A stretch of 64,000 nucleotides of DNA. Origin: Tenrec ecaudatus. Its lineage: Eukaryota; Chordata; Mammalia; Afrosoricida; Tenrecidae. The first letter of the stretch is position 1. Each line of letters starts with the position of its first letter. The notes beneath the pieces were generated by a model. The model saw only the letters and a program-made list of their open reading frames with translations, ran no database searches and had not been told where the DNA came from. The stretch covers positions 122,561,731-122,625,730 of the forward strand of contig NC_134535.1 in assembly GCF_050624435.1 (NCBI RefSeq), written 5' to 3'. A program made the translations under genes and the position numbers. Shown piece by piece: positions 12,170-22,613 of this stretch.

Positions 12170-12985
12170 TTTTTAATCCTTTTATTGGGGGTTCGTACAA
12201 TTCTTATCACAATCCATACATACATCCACTGTGTCAAGCACATGTGTACATTTGTTGCCATCATCATTCTCAAAACATTTGCTTTCTACTTGAGCCCTTG
12301 ATATCAGCTCTTCATTTTCCCCTCTATCCCCACTGCCCCCTCCCTCATAACCCTTGATAATTTATAAATTATTATTATATTTTCATGTCTTACACTGTCC
12401 GACGTCTCCTTTCCCCCAATTTTCTGTTGTATATCTCCCAGGGAGGAGGTTATATGTAGATCCTCGATTCCCCCTTTCTGCTCCACCTTCCCTCCACCCT
12501 CCAGGTATCATCACTTTCACCACTGGTCCTGAAGGGATTACCTGCCCTGGATACCCTGTGCTTCCAGTTCCTATCGCTACCAGTGTACATCCTCTGGTCT
12601 AGCCGGATTTGTAAGGTAGAATTGGGATCATGGTAGTGAGGGAGGAAGTATTTGAGAACTAGAGGAAAGTTATATGTTTCATCGTTGCTAACCTCGCCCA
12701 AACTGGCTTGGCTCTTCCCCGTGACCCTTCTCTAAGGGGGTGTCCAGTTGCCTACAGATGGGCTTTCGGTCTCCACTCTTCACTCACCCTCAGTAACAAT
12801 ATGATTTTTGTTCTTTGATGCCTGATATATGGTCCCTTCTACACTTCATGATCACACAGGCTGGTGTGCTTCTTCCATGTGGGCTTTGTTGCTTCTGAGC
12901 TAGATGGCAGCTTGTTTTACAAGCCTTTAAGACCCCAGACGCTATATATATCTTTTGATAGCCGGGAGAATGCACGTTTTTCTTT
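12170..12985 (-). mobile_element. L1 long-3'UTR copy (minus) in intron 1 of KLRD1 copy 1
   Basis: The reverse complement has the complete 3' end: TTTTATTGGGG at the left edge, TCTTATCACAATCCATACATA, then the blocks TGGGAGGAGG, CCTGGATACCCTGTG and GTGCTTCTTCCATGTGGGC, to about 12985. It is 5'-truncated. I found no clean target-site duplication. Confidence 0.75.
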
Positions 12986-14095
12986 TTTTAACCAACTCTG
13001 CCTCTAGAAGACAGTAAAACAGATTTAACATTTGATTTTGTTTGTTTTTAATTGGCAGAGAAGTTTAGAGATCTACTGTAAAAAGAAATGAACAGGTTCC
13101 AACTCTATTTTGTGTGCTATGTAACAGGCATCTACTTATAGTCTCTGAAGAAAAATCATACAATATTCTCATCTCCTAAATGGGAAGAGTAGACATGGCA
13201 GTCGACTACTATCTATAAATTGAAGGTCTAAAAATACCATCTTTGTCTCCAGGCATTAAATCTAGTAAGTATTCAAGTCAGATATAAAAGTCAATACTTC
13301 CTAAACCCAGTCTTTGATGTAATATAGTCTTATTACTAGCAAACATTCTATTTGCTCGTATGTCCTTCTATTGATATCCATACAAGCTCTGATTTGAGAA
13401 ATGTTCAGATGCTCACGGCTGTGAAAAGCTAATCCAAGGAAAGGAGTTAATAGCACTTCGGAATTGGGGTATGAGAAATTCCAACACCAATACATAAAGT
13501 AATTCGCTGGTTGGTGCGTTCATTTCCTAGTATACTAAATTATGACAAGCAAGCAACCTCTTTTTTAAAATAAAAATGTGACATTTGCTTTTGCCCAGAA
13601 TATCTTGGCTACAGGACTTTTCCTGAACAATGACATTTTAGGAGATTATATATTAAATTACTATAATCCCAAAGAGAGTGTTTAAACTATATAATTAAAA
13701 AAACTTTTCATCTTGAAAACATTTGGGAATCACAGAAAAATGCTGTATTGTTTTTAAAAAACATTTTAACCCCTGTGTCATTGGTGTTTGGCACCATCTA
13801 TCCCGTCCTGTGCTAAATTATGTCAATAATAGTAAAAGCAGGGGAATTGATTTCCCATTCAGAATTTAGATGTATCCATATCAAAGGTTACGCTGGTGGA
13901 TGAGCTTCACAGAGTACTTATAAGTTACGGAATGACAAATGAAGAGATTAAAATGAACACAGAAGGTCCTGACACACAAAAGCCATAAAATACCTTCAAT
14001 GAGTTTGTTATGCCCCTTTCTCTTAATGCTATGGGATTTTGGGGGCATCTTAATTTTTTTTTGATAATTTTGTTGGGAGCACACATACCTGCCAT

Positions 14096-15353
14096 GAGAA
14101 ATGATTTTCAAGGTCAAGGTGGGAAAGGCACAGGGGTTTGTTGGAAAAGATCGATGTGGGATCTGGAGGTTAGGCTGGAAATTTAGGAATTCAAATGTTG
14201 CCCATGAAGAAACTTAAAAGATATCATAAAAATAGCAAATTAATCATCCAGTGCAAAGTCACATATGTGTAGTATGAGCAAGAACATTAAAATTAACAGC
14301 TTTTAAAAGGTTGCAGATTTCGTAACACAGGAAATTTGTATCACACACTTGCACTACAAAGCATTTGATTGGCCTAAAAGGTGAGAGGGTGTTTGCTCTT
14401 TGTTTGTAATATTTGAATATCAAATTCATCTTAAAAAATTTATTTAGAAAATGGAAAAAATGAGAAAAGGGTGGGTTTATTTACTACAATAAAATTCTAC
14501 TCAGAATTTATTTTAATAAGAATTAATTTTTTGCAAAGCACATCTTAGAGTACTTTATATATATTAAATTATACTTATTTTTACAATGACTCAATAAAGA
14601 AGATACTGTAAATATTTTACCTTACCAATGAGAAACTGATGTCCCGCAGGGCTAAGAAGCTTGTCCAAGAGCACTTCAGTTTGAAACCCAGGCTATCCTT
14701 AATCACCCCGACAATGTCTTATGTCAATCAAGCTCATCTGTGTGTGTGTTTCCTTTATTTTGCCTAAAGTGGTTTGTCTGCTTTTAGATTTTTCATCTCA
14801 ACCACATGAAATAAAAGCGAAAATCAAAGGTAGACCCAGACTTTCTTATCTTAAATTTCTCTTAGGAAATAGAGCTAGGGAGACATATGTTTATCCAATT
14901 AACAATTGCCTGTTCCATTTTTATTGAGATGTAGAATTTGTATGAATTATTATTAATAATAATTATTAATACTGATTATTATTCATGCTAATGTTGGTCG
15001 ATACATATGTCATTTCCATTTTTGGAATGGAAACTTCTGCTGACTCATGTGATTTGGGGAAACTGGCAATCACAAAGTCTGTAGGCACCAGATAGACACT
15101 TCTGTAGGCTTGCAGCCCAAGAACTGAGATCTGCAGGTCAGGTGAGGGAAAAGTGCAGAAGCTTGCCAAAACATTGATTTATGATCTGAAGGCAGACAAC
15201 ACCCTAAGAAAATTACCCTTTCAATAGTATGATTAATTATATTATATAAAATAATTACATTATATGACATTACATCATGGAATAATCACTAGTCTAGGGT
15301 TTGTCGAACCCTCTGGTAATCATACCTTAGTTAAGTGGATACATAAAATTAAC
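14096..15353. other. 5' flank of KLRD1 copy 1
   Basis: It probably includes the 5'UTR and promoter of copy 1. The block at roughly 14541-14690 (AAGAAGATACTGTAAATA, then a CACTT-rich part) resembles the flanks of copies 2 (about 33160-33290) and 4 (about 55190-55310), so upstream DNA was duplicated together with the gene. Nothing else was recognised up to the L1 copy at 15368. Confidence 0.45.
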
Positions 15354-15367
15354 AATCACACTTTTCT

Positions 15368-16244
15368 CTTTTTATAATTTTATTGGGGCTTGTACAACTC
15401 TTATCACAATCCATACATAGATCCATTGTGTCAAGCACATTTGTACATATGCTGCCGTCATCATTTTCAAAATATTTTCTCTCTACTTGAGCCCTTGGTA
15501 TCAGCTCCTCATTTTTCCCTCCCTCCCCCTCCCTCCTTGATAATTTATAAATTATTATTATTTTCATGTATTAAACTAACCGATGTCCCCCTTCACCCAC
15601 TTTTCTGTTGTCCATCCCCCTGGGAGGAGATTATATATAGATCATTGTGACAGGTTCCCTCTTTCTCCCCCACCTTACCCTTACCCTCCTGATATTGCTA
15701 CTCTCATCATTGATCCTGAGGGGATTAGCTGTCCTGGAATCCCTGTGTTTCCAGCTCTTATCTGCACCAGCATACATGCTCTTGTCTAGCCAGACCTGTA
15801 AGGTAGAATTGGAGTCATGATAGTGGGGTAGAGAAAGTATTAAAGAACTAGAGGAAGGTTGTGTTTCATCACTGCTACATTGCACCCTGACTGACTTATC
15901 TCTTCATTGTGACCCTTCTGTAAGGGGATATCCCATCGCCTACAGATGGGCTTTGGGTCTCCACTCTACACTCCCCCTCATTCACAATGATATGGATTTT
16001 GTTCTGGGTCTTTGATGCCTGATCCCATAGACACCTCATGATCACACAGGCTGGTGTGCTTCTCCCATGTGGGCTTTGTTGCTTCTCGGCTAAATGGCCA
16101 CTTGTTTATCTTCAAGCCTTTAAGCCCTCAGAAGGCTTGAAGATAAACAAGCGGTAATCTAGCCAAGAAGCAACAAATTCCATCAGCGTTCTTCACCACA
16201 TTTGCTTATGCACCCATTTTGTCTTTAGCAATCATGTCTGGAAG
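15368..16244 (-). mobile_element. L1 long-3'UTR copy (minus) with target-site duplication
   Basis: It is flanked by the perfect 14-base repeat AATCACACTTTTCT (15354-15367 and 16245-16258). It starts with the 3' end (ATTTTATTGGGGCTTGTAC) and runs back to the GCACCCATTTTGTCTTTAGC block. Near 16110-16160 a short segment is in opposite orientation (ATCTTCAAGCC against GGCTTGAAGAT), making a hairpin. Confidence 0.85.
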
Positions 16245-16265
16245 AATCACACTTTTCTTTATTGT

Positions 16266-16268
<3 letters not shown>

Positions 16269-16313
<45 letters not shown>
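16269..16313. repeat. (CA)n microsatellite
   Basis: About 45 bases of uninterrupted AC dinucleotides just beyond the right target-site duplication of the L1 copy. Confidence 0.95.
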
Positions 16314-16314
<1 letters not shown>

Positions 16315-16390
16315 GCTTTAAAATCCCCTCATCTGGTTTAAGCCCGTACATTACAACCACTCAATATGCCTTGTAATCATCTTTCAACAC

Positions 16391-17653
16391 TGTGATAATT
16401 AGGTTTATTGTGCCAGCTAGGCTTCCTTAGGAACATGTGGGCAGAGTTTAACCAGTTCGAAGCTTGATTGGGGGGTGACTAGATAAATGTCTCTCATTCT
16501 CCCTGGTGATCGTACCAGCAATTTATTGCCTGAGCTAGTCCTTTGCCTCCACCCTGTGCTGCGACCTGTGGATCGTGGATTGTGTCACCATGCTGTGCAT
16601 CCATCACTCGAGACCTGGTTCACCACACTTCTTGAGGATCCATTGCGACACTTCACTACAGTCCCACACTACTGGCTTCTGCTATGCCTCAACTTCTCTT
16701 CTTGCTGTTGCCGCCCCACCCTGCTTGTACTGACTGAGGCCAGGCTCTGCTCTCTGCCTCCTTGACCTTGGACCAGCAACCTGAGTGAGTTGAAGAACCC
16801 TCAGTATATTAAGTATTCCACGAAAGTGAGTTGAACTGAGCCTGCTGTAATGCTGTGTGGACCAATTAGCTGTCATATTCCTTTTCACTGTATAAACCTA
16901 TCTATCTATCTATCTATCTATCTACCCTGTTTTTGTTTCTCTAGAGAGGCCTGCCTAACACATTTGGTACCAGGAGTCGGGTAAAGGCAGCATTGTCTGT
17001 ACTGTTAGGCCTGATCAGGTTGCAGAATCAATTCAGGAAACCCATATTGATGATCTTGTTTTGCTATACTTCACAGTGGGTCCAATGGGCCTCAGAATCA
17101 TCCAGTCATTATTTCTCCAGTTCCAGAATCCATCATTGGAATAGACATTCTTAGTAGCTGTCAGAAGCCCCATATTGGATCTGTGATTTGTGGAGTAAGG
17201 GCTCGTTTGATAGGAAAGGCCAAGTGGATACCATTAGAAATGTTGCCTAGGAAAATAGTAAACTCAAAGCAACACCACATTCCTGAAGGGACTGCAGAGA
17301 TTAGTGCCACCATCAAAAACGTGAAGGATGCAGGGTGGTGTTTTCTACCACATCCCCATTTAACAAATCTACTTGACCTGTAAAAAAAAAAAAAAAAGAT
17401 GGATCTTAGAGAATGATGTTGGATTATTATGTTTAACCAGATGGTGATTCCAGTTGCAGCTGTTATTCCAGATGCGGTTTCACTGCTTGAGTCAATTAGT
17501 ACTTCTTCTGGTACTTGGTATGCAGTTATTGATCTGGCCAATGTCTTCTTCTCAATACCAGTCTCAGAGGATCTCCAGAAGCAGTTTGCCTTCAGCTTGC
17601 AGGGGCAACAGTGGGCTTTCACAACTCTCCCCCAAGGGTATATCAACTCACAC

Positions 17654-17692
<39 letters not shown>

Positions 17693-17715
17693 TTCAATGA
17701 CAAAACAAAGTAAAA
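16391..17715 (+). mobile_element. ERV-L (class III endogenous retrovirus) fossil: 5' LTR, primer site, pol
   Basis: The 5' LTR spans about 16391-16962 and ends in the ERV-L/MLT2-like 'tttctctagag...' motif with a final CA; a (TATC)n microsatellite lies near its 3' end. The primer-binding site TGGTACCAGGAGTCGGG at 16965 matches tRNA-Leu, as in ERV-L. Further on, protease-like sequence (near 17130-17330) and reverse transcriptase (near 17430-17640) are recognisable from GTWYAVIDLANVFFSIPV and FAFSLQGQQWAFTTLPQGY. The element is incomplete and broken; no gag or 3' LTR was recognised in order. ERV-L is an old mammalian class, and the level of decay agrees with age in the tens of millions of years. 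Confidence 0.8.
17651..17690. repeat. (CA)n microsatellite at the end of the ERV-L piece
   Basis: About 40 bases of CA/CG-interrupted CA repeat that end the recognisable reverse transcriptase region. Confidence 0.9.
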
Positions 17716-17749
17716 AACCATAAAAAACAAACAAAAATGGAAAACTGAA

Positions 17750-18477
17750 TCTGATGAGACTGTGGAAGGAAAGAGAGAAGAGAGGGAAGAAGAGGAGAAA
17801 AAAGAAAAGAATTTTAAAAAGAAAAGGAATAAAAACAGATAAAGAGATAGCTGAGTTCCATGCCATGCTGTGTGTAACACTGCCTCATGGCACATGCAGC
17901 ACTGTCGCAGGAGGCAGGCTGTTGCTGTCCCCACTCGGTGGGTGGAGCTGTGTGGGGCTGGAAATAAGCAGTGGCATGTGGAAGGAAAGACAAGGAGAGA
18001 GGAGAATTAAAAAAGAAAGAGGAGAAGAAAGAAAAGGAAAAGAAAGAGAAAGCAGGGGAAAGACACACTGCTTGCTAAGACTGACTGTGTTCGGAAACAG
18101 GGAAGAAAGAGAGAAGAAAAAAAAAGAATAAGGAGATAGCTGATCCCTGATTGCCTGAATGTGGGGCCAGAAGGGTTTAAACCCTGCCCCAAGATGACAG
18201 GTTGGTTTGACCTTTTAGTGCAGGGACCCAGTAGTGCTTGACGGAATTGCAAGATCACCTTAGAGGCCTGACAGATGTTTCCTCAGCAGCACAGAGCACT
18301 GTAGAGGGCTGTCACAGCTGCATGTGTGGTGTGAAGCACTCTCACAGACAGCAGACTGGAGTTCCCCCTGCTATTTGTGCTGAGTTGTCCTAGGCAGAGT
18401 GTAGTGGCCCGGAAGCCAGCAGTGGAGTATGATAGGAAAGACAGGGAGAGAGAAGAGGAAAAAGAGAGATAAAGAAA

Positions 18478-18552
<75 letters not shown>

Positions 18553-18740
18553 TGGGTCCATTGAGACCAAATGCGCTGGGAAAGGTAGAAGGGGGAGAGA
18601 ATAAATAATAAATGGAGAAGAAAATGAGTGGTTAGTAAAGGGAAAACTGAGGCTTGATTGCCTAACGATGGGGCTGGATGAGTTCCAACTCTGCCTCAGC
18701 ATTGTAGGGTTCTACATATGCTGGGTATAATTACCCTCAA
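17750..18740. repeat. AG-rich block made of two diverged units of about 430 bases
   Basis: Two units (about 17750-18245 and 18250-18740) share the order: GC-rich part with CAGCACTG/TGGAGCTG-like motifs, a 'gcagtgg.atg.aggaaagacagggagag' junction, a purine-only microsatellite, then a 'ctgattgcctgaatgtggggccagaagg'-type end. The second contains (AG)n at 18481-18549. The long minus-strand open frames here are low-complexity CT artefacts. Confidence 0.5.
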
Positions 18741-19577
18741 AGGTGAGATCACAGCAGGGTCCAGATTGCAATTCCCACAGTGGTGTTGAGTGCTGTTGTT
18801 CACTTGAATAGATGCTTTGTGCTCTATGCAGCACTGCAGTGTGTGTGTGGAGGGGGGCAGGGTGTTTCCTCAGCCCCGTGTATGACCCCAAGAGAGGCAG
18901 GACCTCCCCAGCTATGTGTAAAGTCACTGAAAGGGCCTGACTTAGCTGGACTGCTGATGCCCTAATAGCTCAGAGGTTTTGTTTTTTACCCACTGGCCAG
19001 CTAGAATTGAATCAAGTTTTTGACAAGAAAATATTTTTTCTTTCATTTTTATATCTGACTTATGGAGTAACCTGATTTGGGGGCTGTCATGATGACCCCC
19101 GGAGGGGAAGATTTGGCTTATCAGAGAGGTTGTTTTCTTCCCAGCCAACTGTAACTGCAGTTGCCCCCCTGGACTATGAATATCTACTTATTTTTCTGCC
19201 ACACTGCGAACTGATTCAGGTAAATTTCCTTACTTCTTTTTCAATAACTCCACCTCTATGATGACCCGCGGACCCTGATCCCCAAGCTATGAGCCAAGGC
19301 AGCTAACAAAGCTAGGAGCTCTGGCGTGGGGTCCTATGACTATGTTTCAGAAGTTCTCCTTGTGTCTCAGATTATGTGCCCTTTAGGGCATCAGCCTGGG
19401 GAAATCGCTACTCGCTGCCAAAGTAGGGCACAGGTAACTCTTCAGCTGGAGCCCATGAGCCCAGCACCCAGAACCTAGAGTGGTTTAGTGTGTCCTTGAT
19501 TTGCTTTGTGAGTGGAGATTTTTAAAACAGCAGAATTCAGGATAGACCCTACTACCCTGATTCTAAATTCAGGACTC
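18741..19577. other. Unassigned stretch between AG-rich block and LTR
   Basis: No gene was recognised. It could be internal sequence of the neighbouring retroviral fossils, but I see no protein similarity that would decide it. Confidence 0.35.
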
Positions 19578-20165
19578 TGTTGGATTGGGGAAGGGAACGC
19601 GAGTTCACCTTGGGCGAACAGAAGAATTCCGACCAGTTGAGATGCAAAAGCGGCAAAAGGAGTTTATTTGCTAGCTCGAGCTAGGGCTTGCCTCCCTCCC
19701 TGCCCAGCGCAGCGGGGACCCAGTGTCCAAATGGGAATCAGCCCCGAGTTCTTTGTTCCCTGGGCTTTTATGGGGCTAGGGACTGGGGCAGTCCAGTGTT
19801 GCTGTTCTTTAAATTTATTGGAGAAAACTTCTGGCGTCAGCATTGTCCAGTGATGGTTGGCAAGCAGTTTCACGCGTGTTGTCTTGACTGGTCAATTGGG
19901 GGAAGGGGGGGGGGGTGTCTCTGCTTCCTACTGGTCAGTCTGGGACAGGTGATGCCTTCTCTGACAGAATTACCTTAGTGCCCAGGAATCTGAAATTAGA
20001 GCTTAAGCCTGCCCCAGACTTTGGTTTTATACAGCCTGTCATGATGCTGGTGCTGGAAGTTATAAATCAGGACCCCACAACTCCACCTCCCAGTCTCCTT
20101 CACCTTACCTCCCAATTTTCTGATCTGGCAGCAGGAGCTCTGGGTGGGTGACTCTTAACTAGACA
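19578..20165 (-). mobile_element. ERV1-like LTR fossil
   Basis: On the minus strand it begins TGTCTAGTTAAGAG and ends in AACA. It has a TATA-like stretch with CCCCATAAAAGCC, then AATAAACTCCTTTTGCCGC followed by a GC-rich U5-like part, the layout of gammaretrovirus-type LTRs. No coding region was recognised with it, and no convincing target-site duplication. Confidence 0.55.
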
Positions 20166-20526
20166 CCATCTTCTTCAGTCTCTGAGAGGATTGTTTTTAA
20201 GCCTTGAGAGAAAATGTGTGTGCTTTTTTTTTCTTCTAGGCTTTGAACCTACTTGGATCTTATGTCTCTTCTTTGCCTCTTGTTTCTTCCATTTATAATA
20301 GAAATGTCTGCTTTGTGTCCATTTTACTTTTGAAACAGGCACCTTGTATTCTATATGTCACAGGGTCACAGATGAAGAAAACAGTTTGTCTCAAAATAGC
20401 ATACATCTAAATTCCTCAGAAGGGGATATCTTGATTAGAGTTGATTTAGGAATTTGAGGATAAAGAGACAGGACGAATGTGTTTTGCAAGTGATAATGAC
20501 TTGGATTTGGGGGAATGCAAAATAGT

Positions 20527-20852
20527 GTGTTATGGCTTGAATTGTGTTTTACAAAAATATGCTTGGTAAATCCTAACCTCTATATCTGTGATTAGTTCAT
20601 GCCCTGGTAGTGTAGTGGCTACATGATGGGCGGCAATCCACTTGGTGTGCAGTTTGAAATACCAGCAGCTCCATGGGAGAAATACATTTTGGGCTTTCTA
20701 TTCTCATAAACTGTTACAGTCTCAGAAACCCACAAAGGGTTGCCATCAGTTTGGTTTTTGTTTTACACCTGTGATTATAATCCCAATTGGGAATGGGTGA
20801 TATCTACTATGATTGCTAAGGAGGATTAATGTAAGGTATGTTTTCTCTGCCA
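20527..20852 (+). mobile_element. Old LTR fragment (ERV-L/MaLR-type), split by an AfroSINE
   Basis: It starts TGTTATGGCTTGAATTGTG and continues after the SINE with ATAATCCCAATTGGG, AAGGAGGATTAATG, a pattern seen in mammalian ERV-L/MaLR LTRs. It is a partial fossil. Confidence 0.4.
20595..20768 (+). mobile_element. AfroSINE with target-site duplication
   Basis: The repeat CTGTGATTA flanks it at 20586-20594 and 20769-20777. The body shows GCCCTGGTAGTGTAGTGGC, the 'ctccatgggagaaa' middle and a 3' part ending GCCATCAGTTTGG. Confidence 0.8.
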
Positions 20853-21748
20853 TACTCTGTCATACTGTGATGATTTGCCTGTCACATTGATATTGGAAGC
20901 TATGCCATTAGTATTTCAAATACCAGCACTGTCTCCCACAGAGAACTGTTTTCAGCAGAGCTTCTAGACTAAGAACAGATGCCAAAAAAAGAATAAGCAG
21001 TCCAGATAAGTCATTAAATTACCAGGCAATTACATTGCCAGGTATAATACTAGAAAATGAGCCTATCAGGTTGAAAAACACTCAAAATATGGCTGCGGAA
21101 GAACTTCATCCTCAATGTAAAAACAACCATCATGACATGGATGGAGGAAGTTTTCTGGTTTCCCTGGAATTCATTTGCAGGTGGAGCAAGACTCAAACAG
21201 AGAAGAAACCTCTGAGAACATCCTTTAATATACAAAATGTACAGAGTTTGAATCGAGCGAAATTGGAAACCATCAAAAATGAAATCGAACACATAAAAAA
21301 TTTCAAGACATTACTGAGCTAAAACAGACTGGTGTAGGCTATTTTGAGTCAGACAATCATATGGTTTACGATGGTGGGAAGGACAGACTCAAGAGGTGGT
21401 GTCACATTCATTGTCATAAGTATTTCAAGATCTATATTGAAGTACAATTCTGCTTTTGATAGGATATTTATTTGACTACAAAGAAGCCAATTAATACAAC
21501 CACATTTTTTTCAAAAATACACACCAACAATTAGCTAGTGATGAAAAATTGAAGGATTCAATCAACTTATTTGGCCTGTTATTGATCAAACATACAATCA
21601 AAATGCAAAAGTTGGAAATAAAGAGGAAGAAACAGTAGTTGGAAAATACAGTGATACAAATAAAACTGGAGATCCCACAAGATTATTTTGCAAGACCAAT
21701 GACTTATTCATTGAAGTACTTATTTTCAACAAAAATGAATGATGACTA

Positions 21749-22260
21749 TGACAGTCTGGGTAGACTAGAGAAACAAAATTCATACACATTCATATGTGTA
21801 TAAGATAGAGTTTTATAAAAGAGCAATTACATATTGAGAAACCATCCTAGCCCATTCCAGATCAAGTCCATAAGTCTGATATTAGGCCATGTGTCCAATA
21901 CCAATCTATAAATTCCTCTTCAAACTCACGAAACACATGCAATGATGCCAAATGCAGGAAGATCACAAACCAGAGGGTGGGAAGTCTTGTGGGTCCAGTG
22001 GTGGTGTAAGCATCTTAGCACTGGCAGGGATCTCCACATGGCTCCTCCAGTTCCAAGGCTCTGGCTGCTATCATCCCGTCTCCATGTGGCCTGTCAACAA
22101 GAATGTCTCACAGGGAGTGTGCATGTCCTGCCTCCAATTAGCAATTGATCTCCTTAGAGCTCCTAAATGAGGTCATCAAGGTGCGACCTGATTGACAGGC
22201 TAAACTCCACCCCTTCACTCATAATAGTTTCAAATTACAGCAGATTATGTAACTACCACA
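21749..22260 (-). mobile_element. Solo ERV-L-type LTR inside the RTE1 LINE
   Basis: It is 512 bases long, with TG...CA termini and the repeat ATGACTA directly at both sides (21742-21748 and 22261-22267). The minus-strand end TTTGTTTCTCTAGTCTACCC resembles the 3' end of the ERV-L LTR at 16391. It is a solo LTR left by recombination, with no coding part, and is younger than the host LINE. Confidence 0.7.
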
Positions 22261-22613
22261 ATGACTATACCTCGGATTCTGCAAGATGGCATAAACAAGA
22301 TTAAAATAAACAATATCTATAGGAAGAGACATCAGAGAAACTCGATATAAGCCACCAAAACAAGGGCAGAGGCTGATGGTGGAACAGCTGTCATCAAGTG
22401 CTAATATGCAAATTCAGGTAGAAGGTTACAAAAATCTTTAAGTCCATAAATGACTAAATAAAACCTTGAATATATTGCACCTAAATTTTTAGAACATCTC
22501 AAGAATAGATTTAATGCTTAGAATACCAATAATAGAAGGCCTAATGAGCTGTGGAATGACATCAAGAGCATCATGCATGAAGAAAGAAAAGAGTCATTAA
22601 AAATATAGGGAAG

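Larger units (their letters stand above)
6717..14095 (-). pseudogene. KLRD1: KLRD1 (CD94)-like copy 1, six exons present, probably inactive
   Basis: CD94 is the type II membrane, C-type-lectin-like partner of NKG2 receptors on NK cells. Exons: 1 ending 14089 (ATG at 14095-14093, then GCA G), 2 at 11945-11853, 3 at 11699-11637, 4 at 10220-10067, 5 at 7781-7678, 6 at 6861-6717 with TGA. Exon 2 encodes the membrane segment (PWRLISGILGVWCLVLMVAL), exon 3 the stalk (SPGHSIELQE), exon 4 begins GSDCCTCQVKWIGYRCNCYF like human CD94, exon 5 reads YYWIGLSYHAAHGSWFWEE and exon 6 ends in CKQQF plus a tail. Two faults are visible. In exon 4 an A11 run shifts the frame by two extra bases (exon 154 bases against 152 expected). 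The exon 5 donor is AT instead of GT, and reading through gives an immediate stop. All other splice sites are canonical, so loss may be recent. A full-length L1 3'UTR copy lies in intron 4. Confidence 0.85.

Noticed and set aside
16112-16160. Hairpin as a possible small RNA gene
   Set aside because: It is an inverted piece inside an L1 3'UTR copy and is explained by rearrangement during insertion.
17161-17934. 257-residue minus-strand open frame
   Set aside because: It is antisense to the ERV-L pol fossil and crosses a CA microsatellite and purine tracts; the Phe/Ser/Leu and Cys-Val runs are low-complexity artefacts.
18283-18702. 139-residue Ser/Leu-rich open frame
   Set aside because: Translation of an (AG)n microsatellite on the opposite strand.
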